Shown here piece by piece: positions 43,119 to 51,909 of a stretch of DNA of 64,000 nt; within the stretch, counting starts at the first letter, position 1, and each line of letters begins with the position of its first letter. Origin of the DNA: an uncultured Lachnospiraceae bacterium. Its GTDB lineage: Bacteria > Bacillota > Clostridia > Lachnospirales > Lachnospiraceae. The stretch spans positions 57,864-121,863 of the forward strand of contig CAJUJY010000002.1 of the NCBI GenBank assembly GCA_910586555.1. Direction: 5' to 3'. A program made the translations under genes and the position numbers. The notes beneath the pieces are model-generated. The model saw nothing but the letters and a program-made list of their open reading frames with translations, was not told the DNA's origin and ran no database searches.

Positions 43119-44489
43119 ATGGATAAAAAGAGAAATAGTAGTATATCTAACTGGAATTCAAGGTTTGGATTTTTGATGGTGGCAGCGGGGGCATCTATAG
43201 GATTAGGAAACATATGGAAGTTTCCATATCTTGCATATCAAGGCGGAGGGTCAGTTTTTCTTATAATATATATTATTATTGATCTGCTTTTAGCAAAACC
43301 AATGATTGAAGCAGAAACTGCAATTGGAAGATATGGAAAGTCAGATACAGTTTCTGTATTTGAAAAAATTAATAAAAAATGGGGATTTATTGGATGGATA
43401 GCTAATATTTGTACATTAATGATAAATTTTTATTATGTTGTAGTTGGTGGATGGGTAATACGTTATGCTGTCCAGTTTATAATTAGTGGAAATTTTGGAA
43501 ACAATACTAACAGTTTTTATCAAAACTTTATTTCTGATCCAGTTCAGCCTTTATTATGGACATTAGTTTTACTGGCATTTACTGTTGTTATGTTATATTT
43601 TGGTATTACAAATTATATTGAAAAGATAGCAAAGATAATTATGCCTGCCTTGATAGTTATTCTTTTTATGTGTGGTATATATGCCTGTCTTGTAACAAAA
43701 GGTGCATTAGAAGGACTGAAATATTATCTTTTGCCAGACTTTAGGCGATTTAATGTAAAAGTATTTGCTGATGCTGTAACACAAGTTTTATTTTCTATTG
43801 GAATTGGATGGGGTATATTTACAACTCTTGGAGCAAATATACCCAAATCTAATAACTTAAGAAAAGATGCACTTTTTATCAGTCTTGTTGATCCAGCCGC
43901 TGCTATTATTTCAGGTTTTGTAATTATTCCATCTGCATTTGGAGCTGGCATTGATGTTCATAAAGGTCCATCTTTAATATTTGATGTTATGGCTGATATA
44001 TTTAGCAATCTGCCTGGTGGAAGGATAGCAGGAACATTATTTTTTATTGCATTATCTTTTGCTGTACTATCTTCGTTATTTACATTTATTGAAATACCAG
44101 TAAGAACATTTGAAATTAAATTAGGTTTTGGAAGAAAGAGAGCTGTATTAATATCGTCTATTATTATTGCTATAGGAAATATTTTGGTATCTCTTGGGTT
44201 TGGACTAATGAGTGGTTTTAAATTACCATGGCCTTATTGGGGTTCAGTTGAATATTATGGTTTTTATGATTGGTTTGATTGTTTTTCAGGATATGTATTA
44301 TTACCAGCAGGTTGTTTGCTTATTTCTATTTTTATATGGAAAATATGGGGATGGGCAAATTATGAAAAAGAATTGTCTGCTGGTGGCAGGGATGGCAGTT
44401 TAAATAAATGGACAAAATTATGTTTAAGTGTTTTGGCACCAGTATTTATGATTATTGTATTATTGAATGTTTTTGGATTTGTTAAATGA
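43119..44489 (+). CDS. Sodium-dependent amino-acid transporter (NSS/SNF family)
   Basis: This 456-residue protein has about 11-12 membrane helices. The N-terminal WNSRFGFLMVAAGASIGLGNIWKFPYLAYQGGGSVF region is the NSS signature that lines the sodium and substrate sites of LeuT-like symporters. The family imports amino acids or amines with sodium. It starts 4 bp after the ATP-grasp gene, so the two are almost certainly co-translated. NSS genes are not a usual part of EPS loci, so it may supply the amino acid ligated to the glycan. Confidence 0.92.
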   Translation: MDKKRNSSISNWNSRFGFLMVAAGASIGLGNIWKFPYLAYQGGGSVFLIIYIIIDLLLAKPMIEAETAIGRYGKSDTVSVFEKINKKWGFIGWIANICTLMINFYYVVVGGWVIRYAVQFIISGNFGNNTNSFYQNFISDPVQPLLWTLVLLAFTVVMLYFGITNYIEKIAKIIMPALIVILFMCGIYACLVTKGALEGLKYYLLPDFRRFNVKVFADAVTQVLFSIGIGWGIFTTLGANIPKSNNLRKDALFISLVDPAAAIISGFVIIPSAFGAGIDVHKGPSLIFDVMADIFSNLPGGRIAGTLFFIALSFAVLSSLFTFIEIPVRTFEIKLGFGRKRAVLISSIIIAIGNILVSLGFGLMSGFKLPWPYWGSVEYYGFYDWFDCFSGYVLLPAGCLLISIFIWKIWGWANYEKELSAGGRDGSLNKWTKLCLSVLAPVFMIIVLLNVFGFVK

Positions 44490-44535
44490 TTTTATACATG
44501 GATAGACAGTTTATGAATATAGAGGTAAATAGTAT

Positions 44536-45111
44536 ATGGAATTAATTAATTGGAAAGAACATGAACTTAAAGGAATTAAAAAAATGATGAAGAAACTGAT
44601 AAATAAAATACGTGGGAAAAAGGATGTATATGATTTAATAAAGTGTGGCATGAAGGTTGGAGAACATTTCTGGGTAGGTGATAATTGTACATTTGATACT
44701 TCTTTTTGCTATTTAATACAAATTGGTAACAATGTGACTTTTTCTAATAATGTGCAATTAATAACGCATGATTCATCGTTATATGATTTTATACATAGAA
44801 CTAAACTTGGAATGATAATTATTGATGACTGGGTTTTTATAGGTGCACGTACTCTGATTTTACCAGGTGTGCATATTGGAGAAGGTGCAATAGTAGCGGC
44901 AGGTTCACTTGTTACAAAAAATATTCCATCTATGGAGGTTTGGGGGGGATATCCAGCTAAAAAATTATGTAATAGGTTGGAACTTGAAGAAAAATTTTTA
45001 TCTAATGAATACAAATTTTTCGGAAAAGAATATATATCTAATAATCCAGTTGTATATAAGGAAAATATAATAAAAGAGCTAAAAGAAAAGAGAAAATGCT
45101 ATATTATTTAA
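44536..45111 (+). CDS. Hexapeptide-repeat acyltransferase (second)
   Basis: This 191-residue trimeric beta-helix acyltransferase has repeats VGDNCTFDTSFCYLIQIGNNVTF and DDWVFIGARTLILPGVHIGEGAIVAAGSLV, then VWGGYPAKKL. The catalytic His is in THDSS. An alternative ATG at 44584 (MMKKLINKIRGKK) would shorten it by 16 residues. It is the last gene of the EPS operon and probably acetylates a sugar or amine. Confidence 0.88.
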   Translation: MELINWKEHELKGIKKMMKKLINKIRGKKDVYDLIKCGMKVGEHFWVGDNCTFDTSFCYLIQIGNNVTFSNNVQLITHDSSLYDFIHRTKLGMIIIDDWVFIGARTLILPGVHIGEGAIVAAGSLVTKNIPSMEVWGGYPAKKLCNRLELEEKFLSNEYKFFGKEYISNNPVVYKENIIKELKEKRKCYII

Positions 45112-45121
45112 TTCCAGTCAA

Positions 45122-45265
45122 ACGGATATTCGCAATCCGCTTCGCTACTTGCTCATAACCTCATTGCCGCTTTGCTTAGTCTGGCAGGAGCTTGGACTCC
45201 TGCCAGACTAAGCAAGTCCTAAACCCACCGCTTAAGAAGCGGGGGACTTACTTAATGAGGTTAAA
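45122..45265. mobile_element. Small palindromic mobile element, copy 1 (IS200/IS605-like, no transposase)
   Basis: This 144-bp element has no ORF and several hairpins: a 16-bp stem with arms CTTAGTCTGGCAGGAG and CTCCTGCCAGACTAAG in the middle, CGGAT/ATCCG near the left end and CCGCTT/AAGCGG near the right end. A second copy at 58449-58593 is nearly identical, and both follow the same pentamer GTCAA. Hairpin ends, a fixed 5' flanking pentamer and no target duplication fit the IS200/IS605 single-strand transposition style. Here it lies at the end of the EPS operon and may also act as terminator. Confidence 0.8.
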
Positions 45266-45273
45266 CCAGCCTT

Positions 45274-45879
45274 TTACTTATCTTGTGTCCCGTCTTCTGT
45301 TTCTTCTATAACCCTTATCCTGTATTTCCTCCTGCCAAGCCCGTCTACTTTTTTCTTTACATTCTGCCTCTCCAGTGTATCTGTCTGTAATCTTGGTGCT
45401 TCTGATACAATTAACAGTTCATCTTTAACCATTCTCCTTTTTTCCCTGTTCTTTTTAATTTTTTTATATACAAGCCAGCCTTTATATAAGTCCTTTTTGG
45501 GTTCTAATTCGATTTTATGTAATATATCGCTTAATTCCCTGTCAAGTTTTGATAATTCTGCATTTAGTTCTTCCGTCCGTTTTCTTGCTTCTTCTAAAAT
45601 ATCATTACAAATTCCAAATTTTTCAATCCAGCGTGTTATACTTCCAGATGGTATATAGTCACTATTTAGTACAGTTTCCTGTCCGCCTGTGTTTGTACCG
45701 CCAGATATATCTTCTACCCAGAAGCCAAGCCTTTTTAAAGTTTTTGGCAGGCTGGCTAATATATCCAAGGCTTTCTGGTACTCAAAAACGCCTCTTTCAT
45801 TTTTACTACATGTAACAGGTTTTCCATTTTTACTAAGCTTTATATACAAATTTTTTTTATTTCTTATTATATATCCCAA
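45274..45879 (-). CDS. Unknown protein with coiled-coil segment
   Basis: This 201-residue protein starts at TTG with AAGGAGG 7 nt upstream. The N-terminal 45 residues look like a DNA-binding AP2/integrase-arm type strand pattern (YIIRNKKNLYIKLSKNGKPVTC). The centre (about 95-150) is a charged coiled coil (EEARKRTEELNAELSKLDRELSDILHK). The C-terminus is basic. I do not recognise a family. It faces the EPS operon, with the palindromic element between the stop codons. Confidence 0.65.
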   Translation of the reverse strand: MGYIIRNKKNLYIKLSKNGKPVTCSKNERGVFEYQKALDILASLPKTLKRLGFWVEDISGGTNTGGQETVLNSDYIPSGSITRWIEKFGICNDILEEARKRTEELNAELSKLDRELSDILHKIELEPKKDLYKGWLVYKKIKKNREKRRMVKDELLIVSEAPRLQTDTLERQNVKKKVDGLGRRKYRIRVIEETEDGTQDK

Positions 45880-46191
45880 CTTATTGCCTCCTTGCTGCTA
45901 TATTTTTTTATAACCTGGTAAAAGCATGGCAGAAAACAGAAATTTTACAGCCAGGAAGCAAGATGTAGTAAATGTTTGCCCTTTTTTTATTTAGTAATAC
46001 AGGGCATGGCAAAAATTTAAATATTTATATTACTTTCAATTAGTTTTTTAAAAATTTATTTATCTTTTTTACTGATCTGCACCATAATGTTGTTCTCTGC
46101 ATTTATATCAGAATGGTTATTTTCTTGTCCATTATAACAGATTTTTTATATCATGTCCAAAATACTAATTGAAGTTAATTAAAATAGTCCA
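45880..46191. other. Non-coding region between divergent genes
   Basis: About 310 bp between the TTG of the unknown minus-strand gene and the BlaI promoter. I see AT-rich sequence with a few T runs but no ORF, no clear hairpin and no recognisable RNA. Confidence 0.5.
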
Positions 46192-46225
46192 TTGACAAAA
46201 CTACTCTAACGTGATAGAGTATAAT
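46192..46225 (+). promoter_or_regulatory. Promoter of the BlaI/M56 operon
   Basis: TTGACA (46192-46197) is followed after 17 bp by TAGAGT (46215-46220), which overlaps TATAAT (46220-46225). The first operator palindrome covers the spacer and -10, so repressor binding would block RNA polymerase. Confidence 0.65.
46202..46221. promoter_or_regulatory. BlaI-type operator 1
   Basis: The 20-bp palindrome TACTCTAACGTGATAGAGTA has matching 6-bp outer arms and lies over the promoter. The sequence TACTCTAA with its inverse is repeated at operator 2. Confidence 0.75.
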
Positions 46226-46245
46226 TATTCTAATGCATTAGAGTA
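46226..46245. promoter_or_regulatory. BlaI-type operator 2
   Basis: The palindrome TATTCTAATGCATTAGAGTA lies 24 bp (centre to centre) from operator 1, just downstream of the -10. Two evenly spaced palindromes suggest binding of two repressor dimers on about the same DNA face. Confidence 0.75.
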
Positions 46246-46281
46246 AATTACTGGTAAGTTAATAAGGAAGGGGGCTATGTA

Positions 46282-46635
46282 ATGGAAACTCCCAGGATTT
46301 TTGAGAGTGAGTATAAGTTCTGCCTGCTTTTATGGGAGAATGAACCTGTAAAAAGCAGGGATCTTGTAAAGCTTTGTGCGGAGAAACTGGGCTGGAAGAG
46401 CACTACTGTTTATACTGTAATAAAACGTTTATCGGAACGTGGTGTGGTAAAGAATGAAAATACTATTGTTTCCTCCCTGGTTTCTAAAGAAGAAGTACAA
46501 GAAGCACAGATAGGGGACATGGTGGAAAGGACTTTTGAAGGTTCTTTGCCTGCTTTTATTGCAGCATTTGGCCGGCGTGAAAAGCTGTCTGAGGAAGAGA
46601 TAGAGGATATAAAAAGGATTATTGAAAAGGATTAG
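46282..46635 (+). CDS. BlaI/MecI/CopY-family repressor
   Basis: This 117-residue winged-helix repressor has the family pattern: ESEYKFCLLLWENEPVKSRDLVKL, the recognition helix GWKSTTVYTVIKRLSERG and a helical dimerisation tail. It should bind the two palindromes upstream and repress its own operon until cleaved or released through the M56 sensor protease encoded next. The SD is GGAAGGGGG. Confidence 0.92.
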   Translation: METPRIFESEYKFCLLLWENEPVKSRDLVKLCAEKLGWKSTTVYTVIKRLSERGVVKNENTIVSSLVSKEEVQEAQIGDMVERTFEGSLPAFIAAFGRREKLSEEEIEDIKRIIEKD

Positions 46636-46662
46636 ATGGCTTTGTTATACAGGGGAGGGTTT

Positions 46663-48591
46663 ATGCAGAATATTTTTCTTAAAGTATTATCAATGGGAAC
46701 AGATGCCTGCTGGATAATTTTAGCTGTGATGTTTTTAAGAATGGTTTTTTATAAAGCCCCTAAATGGATTATCTGTTTTTTATGGATTCTGGCAGGGCTA
46801 AGGCTTATATGTCCTTTTAATATTGAAAGCCAGGCATGCCTTATCCCAAGGCAGGCTGTTTTTTCTTCTGGTGTGGACAGTGGCATTATAAAGGATATAA
46901 ATGGCAATACCAGTCCTGGCCAGGATAGTAAAATTCCTTCCATTATTGGAAACGGGCAGGCTGCCGGCATATCTGGAAGCAGTAAAGATAAAGGAAATGT
47001 GACAGGTGGCAGGTTTAATGTACCTGTTGTTAAAGACCATATTGAAGACAGTAAAAGTGGTATTACCAGTGTCCTTACAATTATATGGGCTGCTGGAATG
47101 GCTTTTTTGTTGTTATATCTGGCAGGAAGTTATATTTATATGAAGAAAAAGCTTTCTTTTGCAACACATCTTTATGGGAATATATGGGAATGTGAAAATA
47201 CAGGCACACCGTTTATATTTGGCATTGCAAGGCCAGGCATTTATATACCATACCATATGGATAAAAAGCAGCTTTCATATGTACTGGCACATGAATATGC
47301 CCATCTTAAGAGAAAAGACCATATATTAAAAGCAGCAGCTTTTATAATTCTTTCTGTATACTGGTTCCACCCTCTTGTATGGGCAGCTTATATTCTTTTG
47401 TGCAGGGATATTGAATTTGCATGTGATGAAAAGGCAGTTCTTTCTATGGATGCACAAGAAAGGAAAGATTATCTTCTTGCACTTTTAAACTGTAGTACAA
47501 GAAGAAACGTTGGCATATATCCATTGGCTTTTGGCGGGATTAGGATAAAGGAAAGGGTGGTTCATGTGAAAAAGTTAAAAAAGCCATCATTTATATTAAC
47601 ATTTATTGCACTTTTTGCAGGAATTGTTATTTCAGCAGGTTTTTTAACAAGCCCAAAAGGGCAGAAGGCAGAGGGGAATGTGCCAGAAAATACAGGAACA
47701 AAGGGTGTATCCCCAGAGGAAAAAACAGTGCTGGCAGGATATTATGTTGCAAAAGCCGGTAATGATGATAAAGCCTTTTTAAGGCCGGATTTAGTACTGG
47801 ATACAGATAAAAAGACTTTTAGTTTTAGTTATGATGTGCTTTCTTCTTATCTGTCTGTGGGTACTTATACGGAAGAAGATAATGAGTTAAAACTTACTAC
47901 AGATGATGGAAAGTTTTATTATACTTTCCGGAAAGGCAGTGAAAATAATTTATATTTTCTTGCAGATAAATCTTCATCTGTAAAACTAACTGATGAAAAA
48001 TTTGGAATAGAAATAACAGATGACATGGTTTTTGAACCTTCAGATAAAAAATCTGGTGTTTATGATGATTTTGAAGTTCTTGAAACCAGACAGGCAGATG
48101 TGGATTTAAATGAAATGACAGGGGCGGACGGGGCAATATTATATTACGTTGATACAGAGAAAATAATTTTTGGCGGGTACTTTGGTTTATTTGTTTATGA
48201 TAAGGCTTCTGGAAAGATTGAAAAATCCCTTGACCTTGGATATATTGGCTGCAATTATACACAGGGTGACAATTATTGTACAATTTCTGCTAGTACAGAC
48301 GGCAGTAAAGTTTATATGAAACCACTTAAGAAAAATAAATTATATGTATATGATGTTTTATCTGGCACACTTCAATTGAAAGTTTATAAAGGCCGTATAA
48401 GGGAAGATGCTTCACTGGATTTATTCTATACAGAAGGCCACCAGGCAAAATACTATGATGGAAAAACAGAAATAACATGCAGGCTGCATGAAAGCAACGG
48501 GCTTATAGGCGGCTGCCAGTATTTTGAATATAAGGGCAAAGAACCAGAAGATGAAAAGGAAATTATTTATTACCCGCTTTTTGGGCAGTAA
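46663..48591 (+). CDS. BlaR1/MecR1-like M56 metalloprotease sensor
   Basis: I choose ATG 46663 (MQNIFLKVLSMG), with GGGGAGGG upstream; ATG 46636 directly after the repressor stop is also possible. The roughly 642-residue protein has membrane helices at the N-terminus and the zinc protease motif HEYAH (about 210-214) with the downstream EFACDEK. A further helix (about 305-325) leads to an extracytoplasmic part. That part is not a penicillin-binding domain. It consists of a small beta domain (about 360-450) and a propeller-like region (IFGGYFGLFVYDKASGKIEKSLDLG). The ligand is therefore probably not a beta-lactam. The protein likely cleaves or inactivates the BlaI-type repressor on signal. Confidence 0.87.
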   Translation: MQNIFLKVLSMGTDACWIILAVMFLRMVFYKAPKWIICFLWILAGLRLICPFNIESQACLIPRQAVFSSGVDSGIIKDINGNTSPGQDSKIPSIIGNGQAAGISGSSKDKGNVTGGRFNVPVVKDHIEDSKSGITSVLTIIWAAGMAFLLLYLAGSYIYMKKKLSFATHLYGNIWECENTGTPFIFGIARPGIYIPYHMDKKQLSYVLAHEYAHLKRKDHILKAAAFIILSVYWFHPLVWAAYILLCRDIEFACDEKAVLSMDAQERKDYLLALLNCSTRRNVGIYPLAFGGIRIKERVVHVKKLKKPSFILTFIALFAGIVISAGFLTSPKGQKAEGNVPENTGTKGVSPEEKTVLAGYYVAKAGNDDKAFLRPDLVLDTDKKTFSFSYDVLSSYLSVGTYTEEDNELKLTTDDGKFYYTFRKGSENNLYFLADKSSSVKLTDEKFGIEITDDMVFEPSDKKSGVYDDFEVLETRQADVDLNEMTGADGAILYYVDTEKIIFGGYFGLFVYDKASGKIEKSLDLGYIGCNYTQGDNYCTISASTDGSKVYMKPLKKNKLYVYDVLSGTLQLKVYKGRIREDASLDLFYTEGHQAKYYDGKTEITCRLHESNGLIGGCQYFEYKGKEPEDEKEIIYYPLFGQ

Positions 48592-48645
48592 AAACAGGTG
48601 GCAGTTTTATTCCCACAAAGTACATGGTTTATAAGGATTATTTAT

Positions 48646-48673
48646 TTTGGCAGGAGCTTATGCTCCTGCCAAA
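48646..48673. terminator. Perfect 12-bp hairpin after the M56 gene
   Basis: TTTGGCAGGAGC (48646-48657) pairs with GCTCCTGCCAAA (48662-48673) around a 4-nt loop. It probably terminates the BlaI/M56 transcript. Its core GGCAGGAGC resembles the middle hairpin of the palindromic mobile element, but the rest of the element is absent. Confidence 0.55.
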
Positions 48674-48867
48674 GTGCTGTAAATATGCAGGCAGGCAGAT
48701 TTTCATTGGACATTTTGTTTTATATGGTTTATACTATATATTAAATAATGCTGCCAGTTAATTTATATTTGCTGGCAGTGTATTATGTGTTAAAAATATA
48801 TGGAATATATACTGGCTGCTGCTATAATAGCAAAGTGGAATAAAAACCAGTTTATACAGGAGAGGCT

Positions 48868-49980
48868 ATGTGGATATTAATTTTTGGCTCAATTATTTTA
48901 GGGGCTGTCCTTAGTATTATATACCTTGCAGGACGTTTTGCCAGGTTTACCTTTATACATAAGGCAGCAAAAGACAGAAAGGGTATTTGTTTTATAGCAG
49001 GATTTGCTGTTACTGTATTGGTTTTCCTTGGCATATGGGTTACCCTTGGCCAGGTTAATGCTATGATATGTATTATACATCTTATGGTAATCTGGATATT
49101 ATGTGATATAGCCAGCAAAATTATAGAAAAAAAGTGCAAAAAGGAATTTAAAGGCTATCCTGCTGGTATATTTGCGCTTGTAATTACAACTGCCTATTTG
49201 TCCTGTGGCTGGTATCTTGCACATAATGTATGGTGTACACAATATACCCTGGAAACAGATAAACAGGCTGGAAACCTTTGTATTGTACAGCTTGCAGATT
49301 CGCATGTGGGGACGACATTTGATGGTGAAGGGTTTTTAGGTAAATTAAAACAGATACAGGCAGAAAACCCGGATATTGTTGTTATAACAGGTGATTATGT
49401 TGATGATGATACTACAAAAGAGGATATGGAAGCAGCGTGCCAGGCACTTGGCACATTAAAAACAACATATGGCGTTTATTATGTATTTGGAAACCATGAT
49501 AAAGGGTACTATGGGCCGGAATACCGGGGATATAGTGGTGAAGACCTGGTGGCAGAACTGGAGAAAAATAATGTAAAAGTATTACAGGATGAAACAGTAT
49601 TAATTGATAACCGTTTTTACCTTATTGGGCGTAAAGACCGCTCAGAAGAACAAACAGGAAAGTCCAGGAAAACGATGTATGAATTAGTGAAAGGGCTTGA
49701 CATGGATAAATACATAATTGTCCTTGACCACCAGCCACATGATTATAATGCACAGGCGGCCGCAGGCGTGGATCTGGTGTTGTCAGGGCATACACATGGC
49801 GGACAGCTATTTCCAATAAATTATTTTGGTGAACTGACAGGGACAGATGATAAAAGGTATGGGCTTGAAAAACGTGGCAATACAAATTTTATTGTGACTT
49901 CTGGCATTTCAGACTGGGCAATTAAGTTTAAAACAGGCTGCAAATCAGAGTATGTAAAGGCTGTTATACACGGGAAATAA
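48868..49980 (+). CDS. Membrane-anchored metallophosphoesterase
   Basis: This 370-residue protein has four N-terminal membrane helices (about residues 1-130), then a calcineurin-like phosphoesterase domain. The metal-binding motifs are visible: LADSHVG, ITGDYVDD, FGNHDKG, LDHQPHD and LSGHTHGGQLF. It resembles the YaeI/YkuE type, in which some members act on UDP-sugar lipids or other phosphodiesters; the substrate here is unknown. SD is AGGAGAGG. Confidence 0.9.
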   Translation: MWILIFGSIILGAVLSIIYLAGRFARFTFIHKAAKDRKGICFIAGFAVTVLVFLGIWVTLGQVNAMICIIHLMVIWILCDIASKIIEKKCKKEFKGYPAGIFALVITTAYLSCGWYLAHNVWCTQYTLETDKQAGNLCIVQLADSHVGTTFDGEGFLGKLKQIQAENPDIVVITGDYVDDDTTKEDMEAACQALGTLKTTYGVYYVFGNHDKGYYGPEYRGYSGEDLVAELEKNNVKVLQDETVLIDNRFYLIGRKDRSEEQTGKSRKTMYELVKGLDMDKYIIVLDHQPHDYNAQAAAGVDLVLSGHTHGGQLFPINYFGELTGTDDKRYGLEKRGNTNFIVTSGISDWAIKFKTGCKSEYVKAVIHGK

Positions 49981-49981
49981 T

Positions 49982-50010
49982 AAACAGGGCATATCCCCTG
50001 TTTATTTATT
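49982..50010 (+). terminator. Intrinsic terminator after the metallophosphoesterase
   Basis: AAACAGGG (49982-49989) pairs with CCCTGTTT (49996-50003), followed by ATTTATT. It isolates the phosphoesterase gene from the nickel cluster. Confidence 0.75.
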
Positions 50011-50018
50011 ATGTATAG

Positions 50019-50047
50019 TTGAAAAAATTACTGGTATATATTAGAAT
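50019..50047 (+). promoter_or_regulatory. Promoter of the cbiM-larE cluster
   Basis: TTGAAA (50019-50024) is followed after 17 bp by TAGAAT (50042-50047). It lies about 50 bp before the cbiM start. I see no NikR-type palindrome or cobalamin riboswitch in this short leader. Confidence 0.6.
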
Positions 50048-50096
50048 ACAAAATATGTAAATATATAAAAACAAATTAAAAAGGAGCAGATAAGTT

Positions 50097-51110
50097 ATGC
50101 ATATGGCAGATGCGCTTTTAACCCCTGCTGTGGCAGGGGCTATGTATGCTTGTTCATCGGCTGCGGCTGGTTATTCTGTAAGAAAGATAAGAAGAGAAGA
50201 TAATGAAAAGAAAATTCCTGTAATGGGAGTAATGGGTGCTTTTGTTTTTGCTGCCCAGATGGTTAATTTTACTATACCAGGAACGGGCTCTTCCGGGCAT
50301 TTGTGTGGGGGAATGTTGTTATCTGCTGTTATAGGGCCTGAAGCCGGATTTATTACAATGATTGCTGTGCTGTTGGTGCAGGGGTTTTTATTTGCAGACG
50401 GAGGTCTTCTTGCACTTGGCGCAAATATCTGGAATATGGCATTTTATGGCTGTTTTATTGGCGGCATGGTAATATGGCGGCATATAACAGGCAGAAAAAT
50501 GTCAAAGAAAAGGATTATTGCTGCTTCTATGGCAGGAAGCATTGTATCATTACAGTTTGGGGCTTTTTCTGTAACTCTTGAAACACTTGCATCAGGTGTT
50601 ACAGAACTTCCTTTTGCTGTATTCCTTGCTGCAATGCAGCCTGTACACCTGGCTATTGGCTTTGTGGAAGGGGCAGTAACAGCAGCAGTACTGGTATTTA
50701 TTTATGAAACCAGGCCAGAACTTTTATGGAATTATAAGGAAGACGGGCAAAAAGAGAGCCGCCTGTCATATAAACAGGCAGTAATTGTATTTGCAGTGGT
50801 GGCAGCAGTAACTGGCGGGCTTTTGTCCCTTGCAGCTTCTTCAGATCCTGACGGGCTTGAATGGTCTGTAGAGAAAGTGGCAGGGACAAAAGAACTTGAA
50901 GCAGAAGGAAGTATTTACTCATCAGCAGGAATTATACAGTCATTTACAGCACTTTTGCCAGATTATACATGGAAAAACAAAAGTTCTGTTACAGGCACAA
51001 TGTTTTCAGGGATATTTGGCGGTATTGCTGTTATTGCTGCCTGTACTGCTGCCTGTTATATTATCAGGCATTTACATAGAAAAAAGGCCAAGGGGCAGGA
51101 AGATGAATAA
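50097..51110 (+). CDS. cbiM: ECF transporter S component CbiM/NikM with fused CbiN/PDGLE part
   Basis: This 337-residue membrane protein starts MHMADALLTPAV; the N-terminal Met-His-Met-Ala-Asp is the metal-coordinating start of the CbiM/NikM family, so this ATG must be the true one. Residues 1-215 form the substrate-binding core. After a linker, residues about 225-337 carry the small CbiN-like part with DPDGLEWSVEK (PDGLE motif). The family imports Co2+ or Ni2+. Co-location with larB, larC and larE indicates nickel. The 8-bp overlap with cbiQ shows an operon. Confidence 0.93.
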   Translation: MHMADALLTPAVAGAMYACSSAAAGYSVRKIRREDNEKKIPVMGVMGAFVFAAQMVNFTIPGTGSSGHLCGGMLLSAVIGPEAGFITMIAVLLVQGFLFADGGLLALGANIWNMAFYGCFIGGMVIWRHITGRKMSKKRIIAASMAGSIVSLQFGAFSVTLETLASGVTELPFAVFLAAMQPVHLAIGFVEGAVTAAVLVFIYETRPELLWNYKEDGQKESRLSYKQAVIVFAVVAAVTGGLLSLAASSDPDGLEWSVEKVAGTKELEAEGSIYSSAGIIQSFTALLPDYTWKNKSSVTGTMFSGIFGGIAVIAACTAACYIIRHLHRKKAKGQEDE

Positions 51111-51909
51111 TACCAGGCAGGCGGCAAAGGATATCCATATATCAGATAATGCAGGCAGCAGTAAGGATAAAGAAGACGGGATATACCCTGTGGCACGCCT
51201 TATAGTGGTTTTTATATATATACTGCTTGTTGTTTCATTTCCAGTGCATGGCTTTTATGGGCTTTCTGGCCTTGCCGGAATGTTTTTGTACCTGCTTGCC
51301 AATATTATATGGTACCAGGTGTCTATAAAGGCACTTTTAAGGCGTATTTTTCCAATATTTTTGCTTACTGTACTGGCAGGAAGTGCAGGGCTTATAATGG
51401 ACAGGGAAATATATTTTTTATATGGCCAGATTCCAATTACTTATGGAATGTTATCAATGGCGGCTCTTATACTTAAAGGTGTATTTTGTGTAACTGCCTC
51501 TTATATTTTATCAGTAACGGCCAGTATAATGCAAATCTGCCATGCATTATATATTATGCATGTCCCTGGGGAGATTGTAATGGTAATCATGCTTATGCAC
51601 CGTTATCTTATAGTATTAATTAAAGAGGCAGAACGTATGCAGCAGGCATACAAGTTAAGGGCACCAGGCCAGAAAGGGCTGCATTTTAAAGTATGGGGCT
51701 CTTTTATTGGCCTGCTCCTTTTAAGAAGCATGGACAGGGCAGAGGAAGTATATGAAAGCATGAAGCTTAGAGGGTTTTGCGGGGTTATGCAGTATTCTTC
51801 TTTTAAGGGCAGTAAAAAGGCAAGTATATGCTATGTACTGTTATGGGGAATATTTCTTTTTATATTAAGGGTCTTTCCAGTATTCTTTATTGTGGGGGCA
51901 ATATTATAA
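51103..51909 (+). CDS. cbiQ: ECF transporter T component CbiQ
   Basis: This 268-residue protein starts at ATG 51103, within the end of cbiM (the same frame stays open further upstream, but that would run through cbiM). It has five to six membrane helices and a coupling helix region (AERMQQAYKLRAPGQKG) with the Ala-Arg-Gly-type coupling pattern here as LRAPG, plus EVYESMKLRGFCG. It links the S component to the ATPase. Confidence 0.9.
   Translation: MNNTRQAAKDIHISDNAGSSKDKEDGIYPVARLIVVFIYILLVVSFPVHGFYGLSGLAGMFLYLLANIIWYQVSIKALLRRIFPIFLLTVLAGSAGLIMDREIYFLYGQIPITYGMLSMAALILKGVFCVTASYILSVTASIMQICHALYIMHVPGEIVMVIMLMHRYLIVLIKEAERMQQAYKLRAPGQKGLHFKVWGSFIGLLLLRSMDRAEEVYESMKLRGFCGVMQYSSFKGSKKASICYVLLWGIFLFILRVFPVFFIVGAIL

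Noticed and set aside
48646..48673. Third copy of the palindromic mobile element
   Set aside because: Only the GGCAGGAGC hairpin core is shared; the left and right end hairpins and the GTCAA flank are absent.
50896..51102. Extended N-terminus for CbiQ
   Set aside because: The frame is open but overlaps cbiM coding; the ATG at 51103 has an SD and fits family length.
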